In this document: in pieces, positions 43,009 through 50,876 of the stretch | Layout: every line of letters starts with the position of its first letter | Numbering within the stretch: position 1 is the stretch's first letter | Assembly (NCBI GenBank): GCA_902555465.1 | Contig: CACDSN010000008.1 | Span: forward strand, 1 to 53,008 | Direction of reading: 5' to 3' | From: an uncultured Pelagibacteraceae bacterium | Lineage (GTDB): Bacteria; Pseudomonadota; Alphaproteobacteria; Pelagibacterales; Pelagibacteraceae | Length of the DNA stretch: 53,008 nucleotides | Position numbers and translations under genes: made by a program | The notes under the pieces: generated by a model | Told to the model about the DNA's origin: nothing | Databases searched by the model: none | What the model saw: only the letters and a program-made list of their open reading frames with translations

Positions 43009-44064
43009 TTAAGACCTTATCCTAAAACCATTTTCATCAAATAATAATACATTTTTTAAATCAAAACCAAATGTATTGTTGATTTGAATATCGCTAGAAA
43101 TTTTTGCACACAATTGGTTATGATCACTTACCATATAAACTATTTTTTCATTTCCAAGATTTTCAATTAATTCAATTTTTGATGTAAAATTAAATTCTTG
43201 ATTTTTGTTAGGAGTTAAATGTTCAGGTCTTATACCGATAAAATAGTTTTTTTGATCTAAGTTTATACCGCTAAAAGAGATGCTATTTCCTAGAATATTT
43301 ATTTTATTGTTTGAGATGATGTTCTCAGAATTTATTTTAAAAATATTCATTTTTGGAGTTCCAATAAATTGAGCAACAAAAATATTATCTGGATTCGTAT
43401 AAATTTCGTTAGGTGTTCCAACTTGCTCAATATTACCGTTATTTAATATGACAATTCTATCTGCTAAAGTCATTGCTTCTACCTGATCGTGAGTTACATA
43501 GATCATATTAGTTTTAATTTTTTGATGAAGTCTGGAGATTTCGACTCTCATTTCCGCTCTAAGAGCGGCATCAAGATTAGACAATGGCTCGTCAAATAAA
43601 AAAATTTTTGGATTTCGTGTTATCGCTCTTCCAATTGCAACCCTTTGCCTTTGGCCGCCCGAAAGTTCTTTTGGTCTTCTCTCTAGAAGATCTTCAATTT
43701 TAAGTGTTTTGGCTGCACTTAGAACTTTTGTGTGAATTTCTTCATTAGTGTTTTTTTCAATTTTAAGTCCGAAAGACATATTATCAAAAACATTCATGTG
43801 TGGATATAAAGCGTAGGACTGGAATACCATTGCGGTATGTCTTTTAGATGGATGCATTTCATTAATTACCTCATTGTTAATTTGGATTTCACCTTCATCT
43901 ATATGTTCTAATCCAGCAATCATTCTAAGAAGTGTAGATTTACCACATCCCGAGGGTCCTACCAAAACTAAAAATTCATCATCTTTACCTTGAAAATTAA
44001 AGTTATTAATTACTTTATTATCTCCGAAAGATTTACCTACATTTGAAAATTTAATATTTGCCAT
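43009..44064 (-). CDS. Sugar ABC transporter ATP-binding protein (UgpC/MsmX type)
   Basis: A 351-residue ATPase with the C-terminal OB-like regulatory domain (from about 240) that marks the UgpC/MalK family. Walker A GPSGCGKST at about residue 38, Q-loop VFQSYALYPHM, signature LSGGQRQRVAIGRAI, Walker B IFLFDEPLSNLD, and YVTHDQVEAMTLADRI are all intact. FIGIRPEHL in the tail is typical. It energises the permeases of this operon. Some UgpC-type ATPases serve several importers. It is upstream of the binding-protein gene, an order opposite to many sugar operons. Confidence 0.93.
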   Translation of the reverse strand: MANIKFSNVGKSFGDNKVINNFNFQGKDDEFLVLVGPSGCGKSTLLRMIAGLEHIDEGEIQINNEVINEMHPSKRHTAMVFQSYALYPHMNVFDNMSFGLKIEKNTNEEIHTKVLSAAKTLKIEDLLERRPKELSGGQRQRVAIGRAITRNPKIFLFDEPLSNLDAALRAEMRVEISRLHQKIKTNMIYVTHDQVEAMTLADRIVILNNGNIEQVGTPNEIYTNPDNIFVAQFIGTPKMNIFKINSENIISNNKINILGNSISFSGINLDQKNYFIGIRPEHLTPNKNQEFNFTSKIELIENLGNEKIVYMVSDHNQLCAKISSDIQINNTFGFDLKNVLLFDENGFRIRS

Positions 44065-44086
44065 AAATAGATTTATTTTATTAAAT

Positions 44087-44713
44087 TTAATACATAGATG
44101 TCAAATTAATTACAATCTCAAATAAAATATATAAAGCTAAGGATCCCATAAATAAAATTATAAAAGCATTAATAGCTTGCCAGGTTTTTTGATTATTCAA
44201 CTGCTTTGATAATAATTTTGACAAATATCCTAATGAAAAAAAGAAAATAAATGAAGATATTGATGCCCCTAGTCCAAATAAGTATTTATGAGTAATATGA
44301 AAATTTTTAGAAAAATTTCCTAAAAAAAATACTGTATCTGAATAAACATGAGGATTAAGATAAGTAAAACTTATTGTTTTTAAAATTACAATTTTTAATG
44401 AGGACTTATAACTTTCAGTATTAAAAGTAGTTTCTTTATATTTAAATTTTAATTTACTAATAATGAAATAAATTAGAAAGATTAGTAAAAGAATATTTAA
44501 AATTAATTCAACAATATTTGTGAAGTAATACTTAAAATATTCAAATAAAAAAATTCCAATAAATATAAGAATTAAGTCTGATAACGAACAAATTAAACAA
44601 ACTATAAATATAAATTGTCTTTTTAAACCTTGTTCAATTACAAATATATTTTGAGCTCCAATTGCTAAAATTAAGCTAAATCCAGTAAAAAAACCGAGGC
44701 TTAAAAATGTCAT
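44087..44713 (-). CDS. LysE/ArgO family amino-acid exporter
   Basis: A 208-residue, six-segment membrane protein. LAIGAQNIFVIEQGLKR near residue 17 is the strong LysE/ArgO signature (GAQNxFVxxQG). FTYLNPHVYSDTVFFLG in the middle (the NPH motif) is also conserved, as is a terminal W-x-x-INA-F region. ArgO-type proteins export arginine or lysine by proton exchange. It is 22 bases before the ATPase gene on the same strand and 15 bases after the thiolase. The link to sugar uptake is unclear, so these may just be packed neighbours. Confidence 0.87.
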   Translation of the reverse strand: MTFLSLGFFTGFSLILAIGAQNIFVIEQGLKRQFIFIVCLICSLSDLILIFIGIFLFEYFKYYFTNIVELILNILLLIFLIYFIISKLKFKYKETTFNTESYKSSLKIVILKTISFTYLNPHVYSDTVFFLGNFSKNFHITHKYLFGLGASISSFIFFFSLGYLSKLLSKQLNNQKTWQAINAFIILFMGSLALYILFEIVINLTSMY

Positions 44714-44728
44714 TAAAAAAACTAAAAA

Positions 44729-45916
44729 TTAAAGAATATTTTCTATACACATTGCGATACCCATTCCACCGCCAATGCAAAGAGTTGCAAGTCCCTTTTT
44801 TGATTTTCTTTTCTGCATTTCATGTACCAATGTAACCAACACTCTAGCTCCAGATGCACCTATTGGGTGGCCTAATGCAATTGCTCCACCATTAACATTT
44901 ACTTTTTCGGTATTGAAACCAATTTCTTTATTTACAGAAATTGCTTGTGCAGCAAAAGCTTCATTAGCTTCCACTAAATCTATTTGATCTTTAGTCCATC
45001 CTGCTTTTCTAATTGCTAATTTTGAAGCTGGAATAGGTCCTGTTCCCATTAATGAAGGATCAACTCCGCACTGGGCCCAAGACACAATTTTAGCTAAAGG
45101 TTTTAAATTCTTATCTTTTGCTGTTTTTAAGTTCATTAATGTTAAAGCTGCAGCTCCGTCGTTTAAACCTGAAGCATTACCTGCGGTGACAGTTCCATTT
45201 TCTTTAAAAACTGTTTTTAGAGTAGATAATTTTTCTATATTAGTTCCAGCCTTAGGATATTCGTCTGTATCAAACATTTTTCCGTTTTTTAACTTTATCG
45301 GAACAATTTCATTTTTAAATTTATTTAGTTTGATTGCTGCTGATGCCTTGCTTTGAGAATTAACTGCAAATTCATCTTGTTCCTTACGAGTAATTTGGTA
45401 TTTTTCAGCAACATTTTCTGCTGTTACTCCCATATGGTATTGATTATAAACATCAATTAATCCATCTGTAAGCATAGAGTCTTTCATTTTACTTTCTTCA
45501 TTTTTTTCGCCTTTTCTTAGAACTTGATAATGTGGAGAATTAGTCATGCTTTCTTGTCCACCTGCTATAATAATATTTGCGTCGTTTAATTTTAATGAGT
45601 TATAACCCAATGCGACTGCAGCCAAACCAGACCCACAAACCTGATTTATTGTAGTTGCAGATTTTGAATTTTCTATTCCTGAGTTAATTAATGATTGTCT
45701 AGCAGGGTTCTGTCCTGATCCAGATTGTAAAACTTGCCCCATATAAACCATATCTACTTCATTGTTTTTAAGATTTGAATGTTCTATGCACCTCTTAATT
45801 ACCTCTGAACCTAATTGAACAGCTGAGTGATCTGATAAACTTCCAATAAAAGAACCAATCGCTGTCCTGAAAGCTGAAGTGATGACAATATCATTATCGT
45901 CTATCTGTTTACTCAT
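44729..45916 (-). CDS. Acetyl-CoA C-acetyltransferase (thiolase)
   Basis: A 395-residue thiolase of normal length. The nucleophilic Cys is in INQVCGSGLAAVALG at about residue 93, the His in GGAIALGHPIGASGARVL at about residue 350, and the second Cys in LCIGGGMGIAM near the end. SATTINQVCGSG and NAPxxNxxGSG-like elements identify the biosynthetic type (PhaA/AtoB), which condenses two acetyl-CoA to acetoacetyl-CoA or runs the reverse. No phaB or phaC is nearby, so a degradative or ketone-body role is as likely. It begins the leftward run that leads into the sugar operon. Confidence 0.9.
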   Translation of the reverse strand: MSKQIDDNDIVITSAFRTAIGSFIGSLSDHSAVQLGSEVIKRCIEHSNLKNNEVDMVYMGQVLQSGSGQNPARQSLINSGIENSKSATTINQVCGSGLAAVALGYNSLKLNDANIIIAGGQESMTNSPHYQVLRKGEKNEESKMKDSMLTDGLIDVYNQYHMGVTAENVAEKYQITRKEQDEFAVNSQSKASAAIKLNKFKNEIVPIKLKNGKMFDTDEYPKAGTNIEKLSTLKTVFKENGTVTAGNASGLNDGAAALTLMNLKTAKDKNLKPLAKIVSWAQCGVDPSLMGTGPIPASKLAIRKAGWTKDQIDLVEANEAFAAQAISVNKEIGFNTEKVNVNGGAIALGHPIGASGARVLVTLVHEMQKRKSKKGLATLCIGGGMGIAMCIENIL

Positions 45917-45937
45917 AATTATTATTTATCACTCAAA

Positions 45938-46987
45938 TTAGAAACAAACAATATGTTCTATATGTATAGGCTTTCGAATTCCAAATTTATCGTTAATTTG
46001 ATGTTGATGAACATGGTGCGAGTGAACAAATACTGGTAATAAATTATTAGTATTAGTTTTTAAAGTATAAATAAAACTACTACCTCTAAATTTTATATCA
46101 ATAACATCAAATTTTAAATTACTTTTATCATCGTGCAGTAAATCCTCAGGCTGCAAAAGTAATTTTACATTTGTTCCAATCTCGACAGGATTTACAAAAT
46201 TTCCTGTGATTACACCTAGATCCTCATTTTCTAAACTTTTTGGACTGGTAACTTTTGCAGGAATTAAAACACCTCTATTAAGAAACTTAACTACTTTTTC
46301 TGAATTTGGAAAATGATATACATTGTAAGGATCATCAAATTGCTTAAGTTCTTTATCTAAAATTACGCCACATTTATCTCCCAAATAAAATGCTTCATAA
46401 GAATCATGAGTAACTATAATTGTTGTTATCTTAAACTTTTTAAGTATTTGTTTCAATTTTACTTGTATCTCCTCTTTAAAACTTTGATCAACGTTTGAAA
46501 GGGGTTCATCCAGCAATAATAAATCAGGGTTTGAATTCAGCGATCTTGCTAGTGAAGCTCTTTGTGCTTCTCCAGCACTAATTTGATGTGGAAATTTGTT
46601 TAGGATATTTTCTAAATTTAAAATTTTAATTAATTCATTAATATTTATCTGATCTCTATTACTATTTCTTGAAGATAATTTTATATTTTTTTCAATTGTG
46701 TAGTGAGGAAATAAACTATTTTCTTGAAACGAAAGAGCAATCTTTCTATCTTCTGGCTCTACATGAGTTTTTTCCGAAGATAAAGTTTTTTCTTTAAGAA
46801 TAATTTCACCTTGAGATATTTTTTCTAATCCTGCAATAGATCTTAAAATAGTTGTCTTTCCTATCCCAGATGGACCAAGCAAACATATAATATCTCCCTC
46901 ATTTTTAATTGAAAAGGAAACATTTTTAACTTTTTCTGAACCAGAAACTTTAAATGTAGTATTTTTAATTTCAAAAAAATTATTCAC
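45938..46987 (-). CDS. fbpC: Fe(III) ABC transporter ATP-binding protein (FbpC-like)
   Basis: A 349-residue ATPase with Walker A GPSGIGKTT at about residue 40, Q-loop SFQENSLFPHY, Walker B LLLDEPLSNVD and H-loop IIVTHDSYEAF. The signature is the unusual ISAGEAQRASLARSL in place of LSGGQQQR. The C-terminal domain ends in VHSHHVHQHQIN, a His-rich run. It overlaps the permease gene by eight bases and completes the fbpABC operon. The role is energising iron import. The His-rich tail could bind metal, but that is speculation. Confidence 0.85.
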   Translation of the reverse strand: MNNFFEIKNTTFKVSGSEKVKNVSFSIKNEGDIICLLGPSGIGKTTILRSIAGLEKISQGEIILKEKTLSSEKTHVEPEDRKIALSFQENSLFPHYTIEKNIKLSSRNSNRDQININELIKILNLENILNKFPHQISAGEAQRASLARSLNSNPDLLLLDEPLSNVDQSFKEEIQVKLKQILKKFKITTIIVTHDSYEAFYLGDKCGVILDKELKQFDDPYNVYHFPNSEKVVKFLNRGVLIPAKVTSPKSLENEDLGVITGNFVNPVEIGTNVKLLLQPEDLLHDDKSNLKFDVIDIKFRGSSFIYTLKTNTNNLLPVFVHSHHVHQHQINDKFGIRKPIHIEHIVCF

Positions 46988-48599
46988 TTCTCTCTCTTAA
47001 GATATATTTTGAAGTAAGTAAAATAAAGAAACTTGCGATTATAATCAAACATAAGGATGGGACTGCAGCAGCCTCTAATAAATCCTCAGAAGCAGAGATA
47101 TATGCCGTAGTTGCGAAAGTTTCAAAATTAAAGGGTCTTAAAATTAGTGTGATTGGTAATTCTCTAACTATTTCTAATGAAACCAATATAATTACAAATA
47201 AAAGAGAATTTCTTAAGTAAGGAATGTGAATATTTAAAAAAGTTTTTGTTTTAGAATATCCAAGAATATAAGCACTTTCATCAACAGAAATATTCATTTT
47301 CTCGTATCCAGACTTAATTCCATTAAAAGCTAATGAATAAAATCTTATACAGTAAACTATGACTAAACCTAAAATTGACCCTATAAATATTTTTTTTATA
47401 GATAAAAAACCTAATGTCTTAATTATATTCTCATCAAACCAAGCAACAAAAGTAATGAAAGCTATCGCGAGAATTACCCCAGGTATAGCATAACCGGAAA
47501 TTGATAGAGTAGATAATACATTTAATATTTTTTTATTTGAAACTCTATTTCCATAATTAGATATTAAAGCAAAAAATATTAGTACCAAACTTGATAAAAA
47601 AACTAAATATAAAGTATTTAATAAAAGATTAATTATATTTAAGTCATATAAATTTTCTGGAAATTTAATTGTCCAGTATAGCATTTGACTTAGCGGAAAT
47701 AGAAAACTTATAAAAAATAAAATAAAACAAAATGAAAATGCATAATAAGCCTTATAGCCATAAAGTTTAGTTTTTTGCTTTTTCTTAAACCCACCCTTAG
47801 CCTCCAGATGATATCGTGCTTTTCTTCTAGATAAATTCTCAGTTAGGAACAATATAAAAATAAATAATAAAAGAAAAAAAGATATACGGTTTGCAAATGC
47901 TAGGTCATCAAAGGCTATCCAGGCATTATAAATACCAGTAGTTAGAGTGTTTACTGAAAAGAAATCTACAGCACCAAACTCAGCTAAAGTCTCCATTGCT
48001 ACTAATGATAGTCCTGCAACAATAGCAGGACGAGCGGCAGGCAAAATTATTGAATAGAAACATTTTAACTTTGAAAAACCAAGATTTTTGCCTAATTCTA
48101 TTAAGTTTTGTGATTGATACAAAAATGAGGATCTTGCAAGTATGTAAACATAGGCAAAAAGAGAAAATGAAATTGATAATATTAAACCGAACATACCACT
48201 AAATTTAGGAATATGTTGATTATAATTTCCATCTCCAAATAAAAATTTTAAAATTGTAAATGCTGTTCCATAATTTTCAAAAAATGCAAATAAAGAGTAA
48301 GCGTAAATGTATGGTGGTACAGCAAATGAGAGAATTAAGGCCCATTTAAAAAAATTGGATCCTGGAAATTCATAAAATGAAACTATATACGCAGAGCCTA
48401 CTCCTAAAAAGAAAGTTAAAAATAAAACTCCGAATAAAAGAAATAAAGAATTAAAAACATATTCCAAAAAAAAAGTTTCTTTAAGAATTTCATAATAGTT
48501 AGATGTATCCTGAAAAAAACTTAAAAATATAGTTATGATTGGAATTATAACAATAATTGAAATTAAAAAAGAAGATATGAACCAAGCGTTTATTCTCAT
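46980..48599 (-). CDS. fbpB: Fe(III) ABC transporter permease (FbpB-like, fused double permease)
   Basis: A 539-residue permease with two copies of the binding-protein-dependent transport domain and about 12 membrane segments, as in FbpB/SfuB. The first copy's EAA loop is IELGKNLGFSKLKCFYSIILPAA-like (residues about 168-190), and ETLAEFGAVDFFSVNTLTTG is highly characteristic of iron permeases. The second copy has ESAYILGYSKTKTFLNIHIP as EAA loop. It moves ferric iron into the cytoplasm. It is preceded by the hairpin region and small protein gene. Confidence 0.9.
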   Translation of the reverse strand: MRINAWFISSFLISIIVIIPIITIFLSFFQDTSNYYEILKETFFLEYVFNSLFLLFGVLFLTFFLGVGSAYIVSFYEFPGSNFFKWALILSFAVPPYIYAYSLFAFFENYGTAFTILKFLFGDGNYNQHIPKFSGMFGLILSISFSLFAYVYILARSSFLYQSQNLIELGKNLGFSKLKCFYSIILPAARPAIVAGLSLVAMETLAEFGAVDFFSVNTLTTGIYNAWIAFDDLAFANRISFFLLLFIFILFLTENLSRRKARYHLEAKGGFKKKQKTKLYGYKAYYAFSFCFILFFISFLFPLSQMLYWTIKFPENLYDLNIINLLLNTLYLVFLSSLVLIFFALISNYGNRVSNKKILNVLSTLSISGYAIPGVILAIAFITFVAWFDENIIKTLGFLSIKKIFIGSILGLVIVYCIRFYSLAFNGIKSGYEKMNISVDESAYILGYSKTKTFLNIHIPYLRNSLLFVIILVSLEIVRELPITLILRPFNFETFATTAYISASEDLLEAAAVPSLCLIIIASFFILLTSKYILRERSE

Positions 48600-48633
48600 A
48601 ATTTATAATCCGCCTTATAAACATGGAAAGTAT

Positions 48634-48671
48634 TAGTGTCCACGAAAAGGGAAAGCCAATCGTGGACACTA
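48634..48671 (-). other. 12-bp hairpin between the Cys mini-protein and fbpB
   Basis: A perfect 12-bp inverted repeat (TAGTGTCCACGA / TCGTGGACACTA) with a 14-base loop lies 10 bases after the stop of the small gene. Neither strand has a T-run after it, so it is not a classic terminator. By position it corresponds to the terminators after the other binding-protein genes; it may protect the fbpA message from 3' decay or be a protein site. Confidence 0.65.
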
Positions 48672-48681
48672 TTTAAGAAAA

Positions 48682-48852
48682 TCAAAAATTAAATACTTTT
48701 AGGATATGCGGAACCTCCTTAGCTTTAACTTCTGAAAGTTTTCTTTTATTTATTCTTTTATCTATTTTTTTACACTCCGCAGCACATGGAGAACACGGCT
48801 TGGAAGATTTATTATAATCGATATCAGAAATAAATTTTGTTTTTTCTTTCAT
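48682..48852 (-). CDS. 56-residue CxxCxxxC protein coupled to fbpA
   Basis: ATG 48852 follows the fbpA stop codon TAG without a gap, and the frame runs to TGA 48682. The protein has an acidic N-terminus (FISDIDYNKSSK), a cysteine cluster PCSPCAAECKK (C20, C23, C27), then a Lys/Arg-rich half (KRINKRKLSEVKAKE). There is no signal peptide, so it is cytoplasmic. A CxxCxxxC motif could bind Fe, Zn or a 4Fe-4S cluster (with a fourth ligand). Position inside a Fur-controlled iron operon and exact stop-start coupling support a real gene in iron handling. No family is recognised. Confidence 0.7.
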   Translation of the reverse strand: MKEKTKFISDIDYNKSSKPCSPCAAECKKIDKRINKRKLSEVKAKEVPHILKVFNF

Positions 48853-49881
48853 CTATTTCCATCCAGCAGCTGTCATTATTTCTACTGCAGTAGCTTGATT
48901 TTTCCCATAAGAAGCTAACTTGGTTTTCATGTCTTGTTTGAAATCTAATCCTAAGTTGTTTACTACTAATGGGCTTGGTGAAACACCATCAATCATTGGA
49001 AACTCAAAAGTATTATTTGTAAAGTGTTCTTGAGCTTCAGGTGTTAATAGATACTCCACAATAGCAATAGCGTTTGCTTTGTTAGGAGCGCCTTTTACTA
49101 AAGCTGCACAACTAACATTCATGTGAGTTCCTCTATCATTTTGATTAGGGAAGAAAGCTTTAACTTTTCCAGCAGCTTCTTGTTGTTCTGGACCTTTTTT
49201 ACCCGACAACATAAGAGCTAAGTAATATGTATTTGCTACAGCAATATCTGCTTCTCCAGCAGCAACTGCCATAATTTGTGCTCTATCATTACCTTCTGGT
49301 GTTCTTGCCATGTTAGCAACAACTCCCTCTGCCCATGCAGCTGCAGCTTTTTTACCATTGTTAGCAATTAATGAAGCTACAAGAGATTTATTGTAAATGT
49401 TGCTAGATTTTCTTATTACTAATCTACCTTTCCATTTAGGATCTGCTAGACCTTCATAAGTCATTCCAGATAATTCAGCGCCAGTAACTCTTTCAGGCGA
49501 GTAATAAATTATTCTAGCTCTTTTTGCGATTCCAACCCACTTATTTGTTCTAAAAGTTTTTGGAACAGCTGCTTTGATAGATGCAGAAGTTAATCCAGAT
49601 TGAAGTACACCTTTTGAATCCATCGCACCACATCTTCCAGCATCAGCTGTAATATAAAGGTCTGCGGATGAGTCAGCGCCCTCTTCAATTATTCTTTTCT
49701 CTAATGCGCCTGATTTACCGTTAATTAAATTTACTTTAATTCCCGTTTTCGCTGTAAACTTTCCATAAAGTTCAGCATCAGCTTTGTAATGTCTTGCATT
49801 GAAAATATTAACTTCAGCTGCAATTGCAAAATTTGATACAAACAATGAGATAATCAAAGCCAAATTTGTTATTTTTTTCAT
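48853..49881 (-). CDS. fbpA: Fe(III) ABC transporter substrate-binding protein (FbpA/FutA-like)
   Basis: A 342-residue periplasmic protein with a signal peptide (residues 1-21, ending AIA). NIFNARHYKADAELYGKF at the mature start matches FutA/FbpA class iron receptors (HY pair as iron ligands), and IAVANTYYLALM near residue 213 holds the diagnostic double Tyr that binds ferric iron. LINGKSGALEKRIIEEG and NVSCAALVKGAPN are family patterns. Two Shine-Dalgarno-like GGAG motifs precede the ATG, the nearer at four bases. A double Fur box lies 33-67 bases upstream. It is the first gene of the operon. Confidence 0.93.
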   Translation of the reverse strand: MKKITNLALIISLFVSNFAIAAEVNIFNARHYKADAELYGKFTAKTGIKVNLINGKSGALEKRIIEEGADSSADLYITADAGRCGAMDSKGVLQSGLTSASIKAAVPKTFRTNKWVGIAKRARIIYYSPERVTGAELSGMTYEGLADPKWKGRLVIRKSSNIYNKSLVASLIANNGKKAAAAWAEGVVANMARTPEGNDRAQIMAVAAGEADIAVANTYYLALMLSGKKGPEQQEAAGKVKAFFPNQNDRGTHMNVSCAALVKGAPNKANAIAIVEYLLTPEAQEHFTNNTFEFPMIDGVSPSPLVVNNLGLDFKQDMKTKLASYGKNQATAVEIMTAAGWK

Positions 49882-49913
49882 TTATCTCCGTTTCTCCGCA
49901 TAAGTTATATGAA

Positions 49914-49948
49914 AATGATAACTATTATCATTGATAATGATTATCAAT
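49914..49948. promoter_or_regulatory. Two overlapping Fur boxes upstream of fbpA
   Basis: ATTGATAATGATTATCAAT (49930-49948) is a perfect 9-1-9 inverted repeat close to the Fur consensus. AATGATAACTATTATCATT (49914-49932) is a second box with one mismatch between arms, overlapping the first by three bases. Together they would let two Fur dimers cover the fbpA promoter. Confidence 0.88.
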
Positions 49949-49984
49949 ATCAATGTTATATCTGCGACGTTTTGGCTTAATTTT

Positions 49985-50875
49985 CTAAAATTCCCACTCT
50001 GAAATTTTACTGTAAAGGAAATTCCTAAATGCCTGAACTCTAGCTACATTTTTAAGTGATTGTGGATAAACAAAGTGCGCCTCTGTTATTGGTCCTTCCA
50101 CGCTTGGAAGAACCTTAACAATATTAGGCTGTTTTACTGTTAAGTAGTCTGGAATTGCTGCGAGACCAACTCCGCTTTGAACAGCTAATAATAATCCGTA
50201 TACACTATTAACCTTCATTACCGGTTTTCTCTTTTTATTATCCCTCATTCCAAGTTTTAGAGCCCAATCAGGATCGTAAACTGGTGATGGTGCTCCTCTG
50301 CCAAACGATATAAAGCTGTGTTTATTGAGATCATTTATAGTTTTAGGATAACCATGTTTTTCAAGGTATTTTGGTGAACCATATATATGATAGTTTATAT
50401 CTATTAATTTTTTTTGAATATAATTTAATTGTTTTGGCCTTCTCATAAATATACCAATGTCAGCTTGCCTTGTGCTTAAATCTAATTCTTTGTCATCAAA
50501 AATTAGCTCTACTTCTATTTCAGGGTTTAATTGCATAAATTCCTGAATTCTTGGAGTTAACCAAGTTGTTCCAAAGCTAACAACTGTTGTAACCGTTAAT
50601 TTTCCTGATGGTTTTGTTTTTTTATCTCCTAGAGTAGTTTCAACTTCTTTAAGCTTTGAAATTACCTCATGGGCAGTCTTAAATACATATTCTCCATTTT
50701 CAGTCAAAGTAAGACCTCTTGCATGTCTTTCAAAAAGTTTTACTTTTAAATCATCTTCTAATGCTTGAATTTGTCTACTTATGGCTGATTGACTAAGATT
50801 TAAATTAATAGTTGCGCTAGTAAAACTTCCTGCTTCTGCAACTGCATGAAATATTTTTAGTTTATCCCAATCCAT
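49985..50875 (-). CDS. LysR-type transcriptional regulator
   Basis: A 296-residue LTTR. The N-terminal winged helix (MDWDKLKIFHAVAEAGSFT; SQSAISRQIQALEDDLKVKL; FERHARGLTLTENG) is canonical, with a linker helix and an effector domain starting near GKLTVTTVVSFGTTWLTPRI. It is typical of the GcvA/alphaproteobacterial 'WDKLK' subgroup. It senses a small molecule and binds DNA as a tetramer. It lies one base after acuI, so it is likely co-transcribed and could regulate folE-acuI or genes elsewhere. The gene next to it (fbpA) is controlled by Fur boxes, so is not an obvious target. Confidence 0.9.
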   Translation of the reverse strand: MDWDKLKIFHAVAEAGSFTSATINLNLSQSAISRQIQALEDDLKVKLFERHARGLTLTENGEYVFKTAHEVISKLKEVETTLGDKKTKPSGKLTVTTVVSFGTTWLTPRIQEFMQLNPEIEVELIFDDKELDLSTRQADIGIFMRRPKQLNYIQKKLIDINYHIYGSPKYLEKHGYPKTINDLNKHSFISFGRGAPSPVYDPDWALKLGMRDNKKRKPVMKVNSVYGLLLAVQSGVGLAAIPDYLTVKQPNIVKVLPSVEGPITEAHFVYPQSLKNVARVQAFRNFLYSKISEWEF

Positions 50876-50876
50876 A

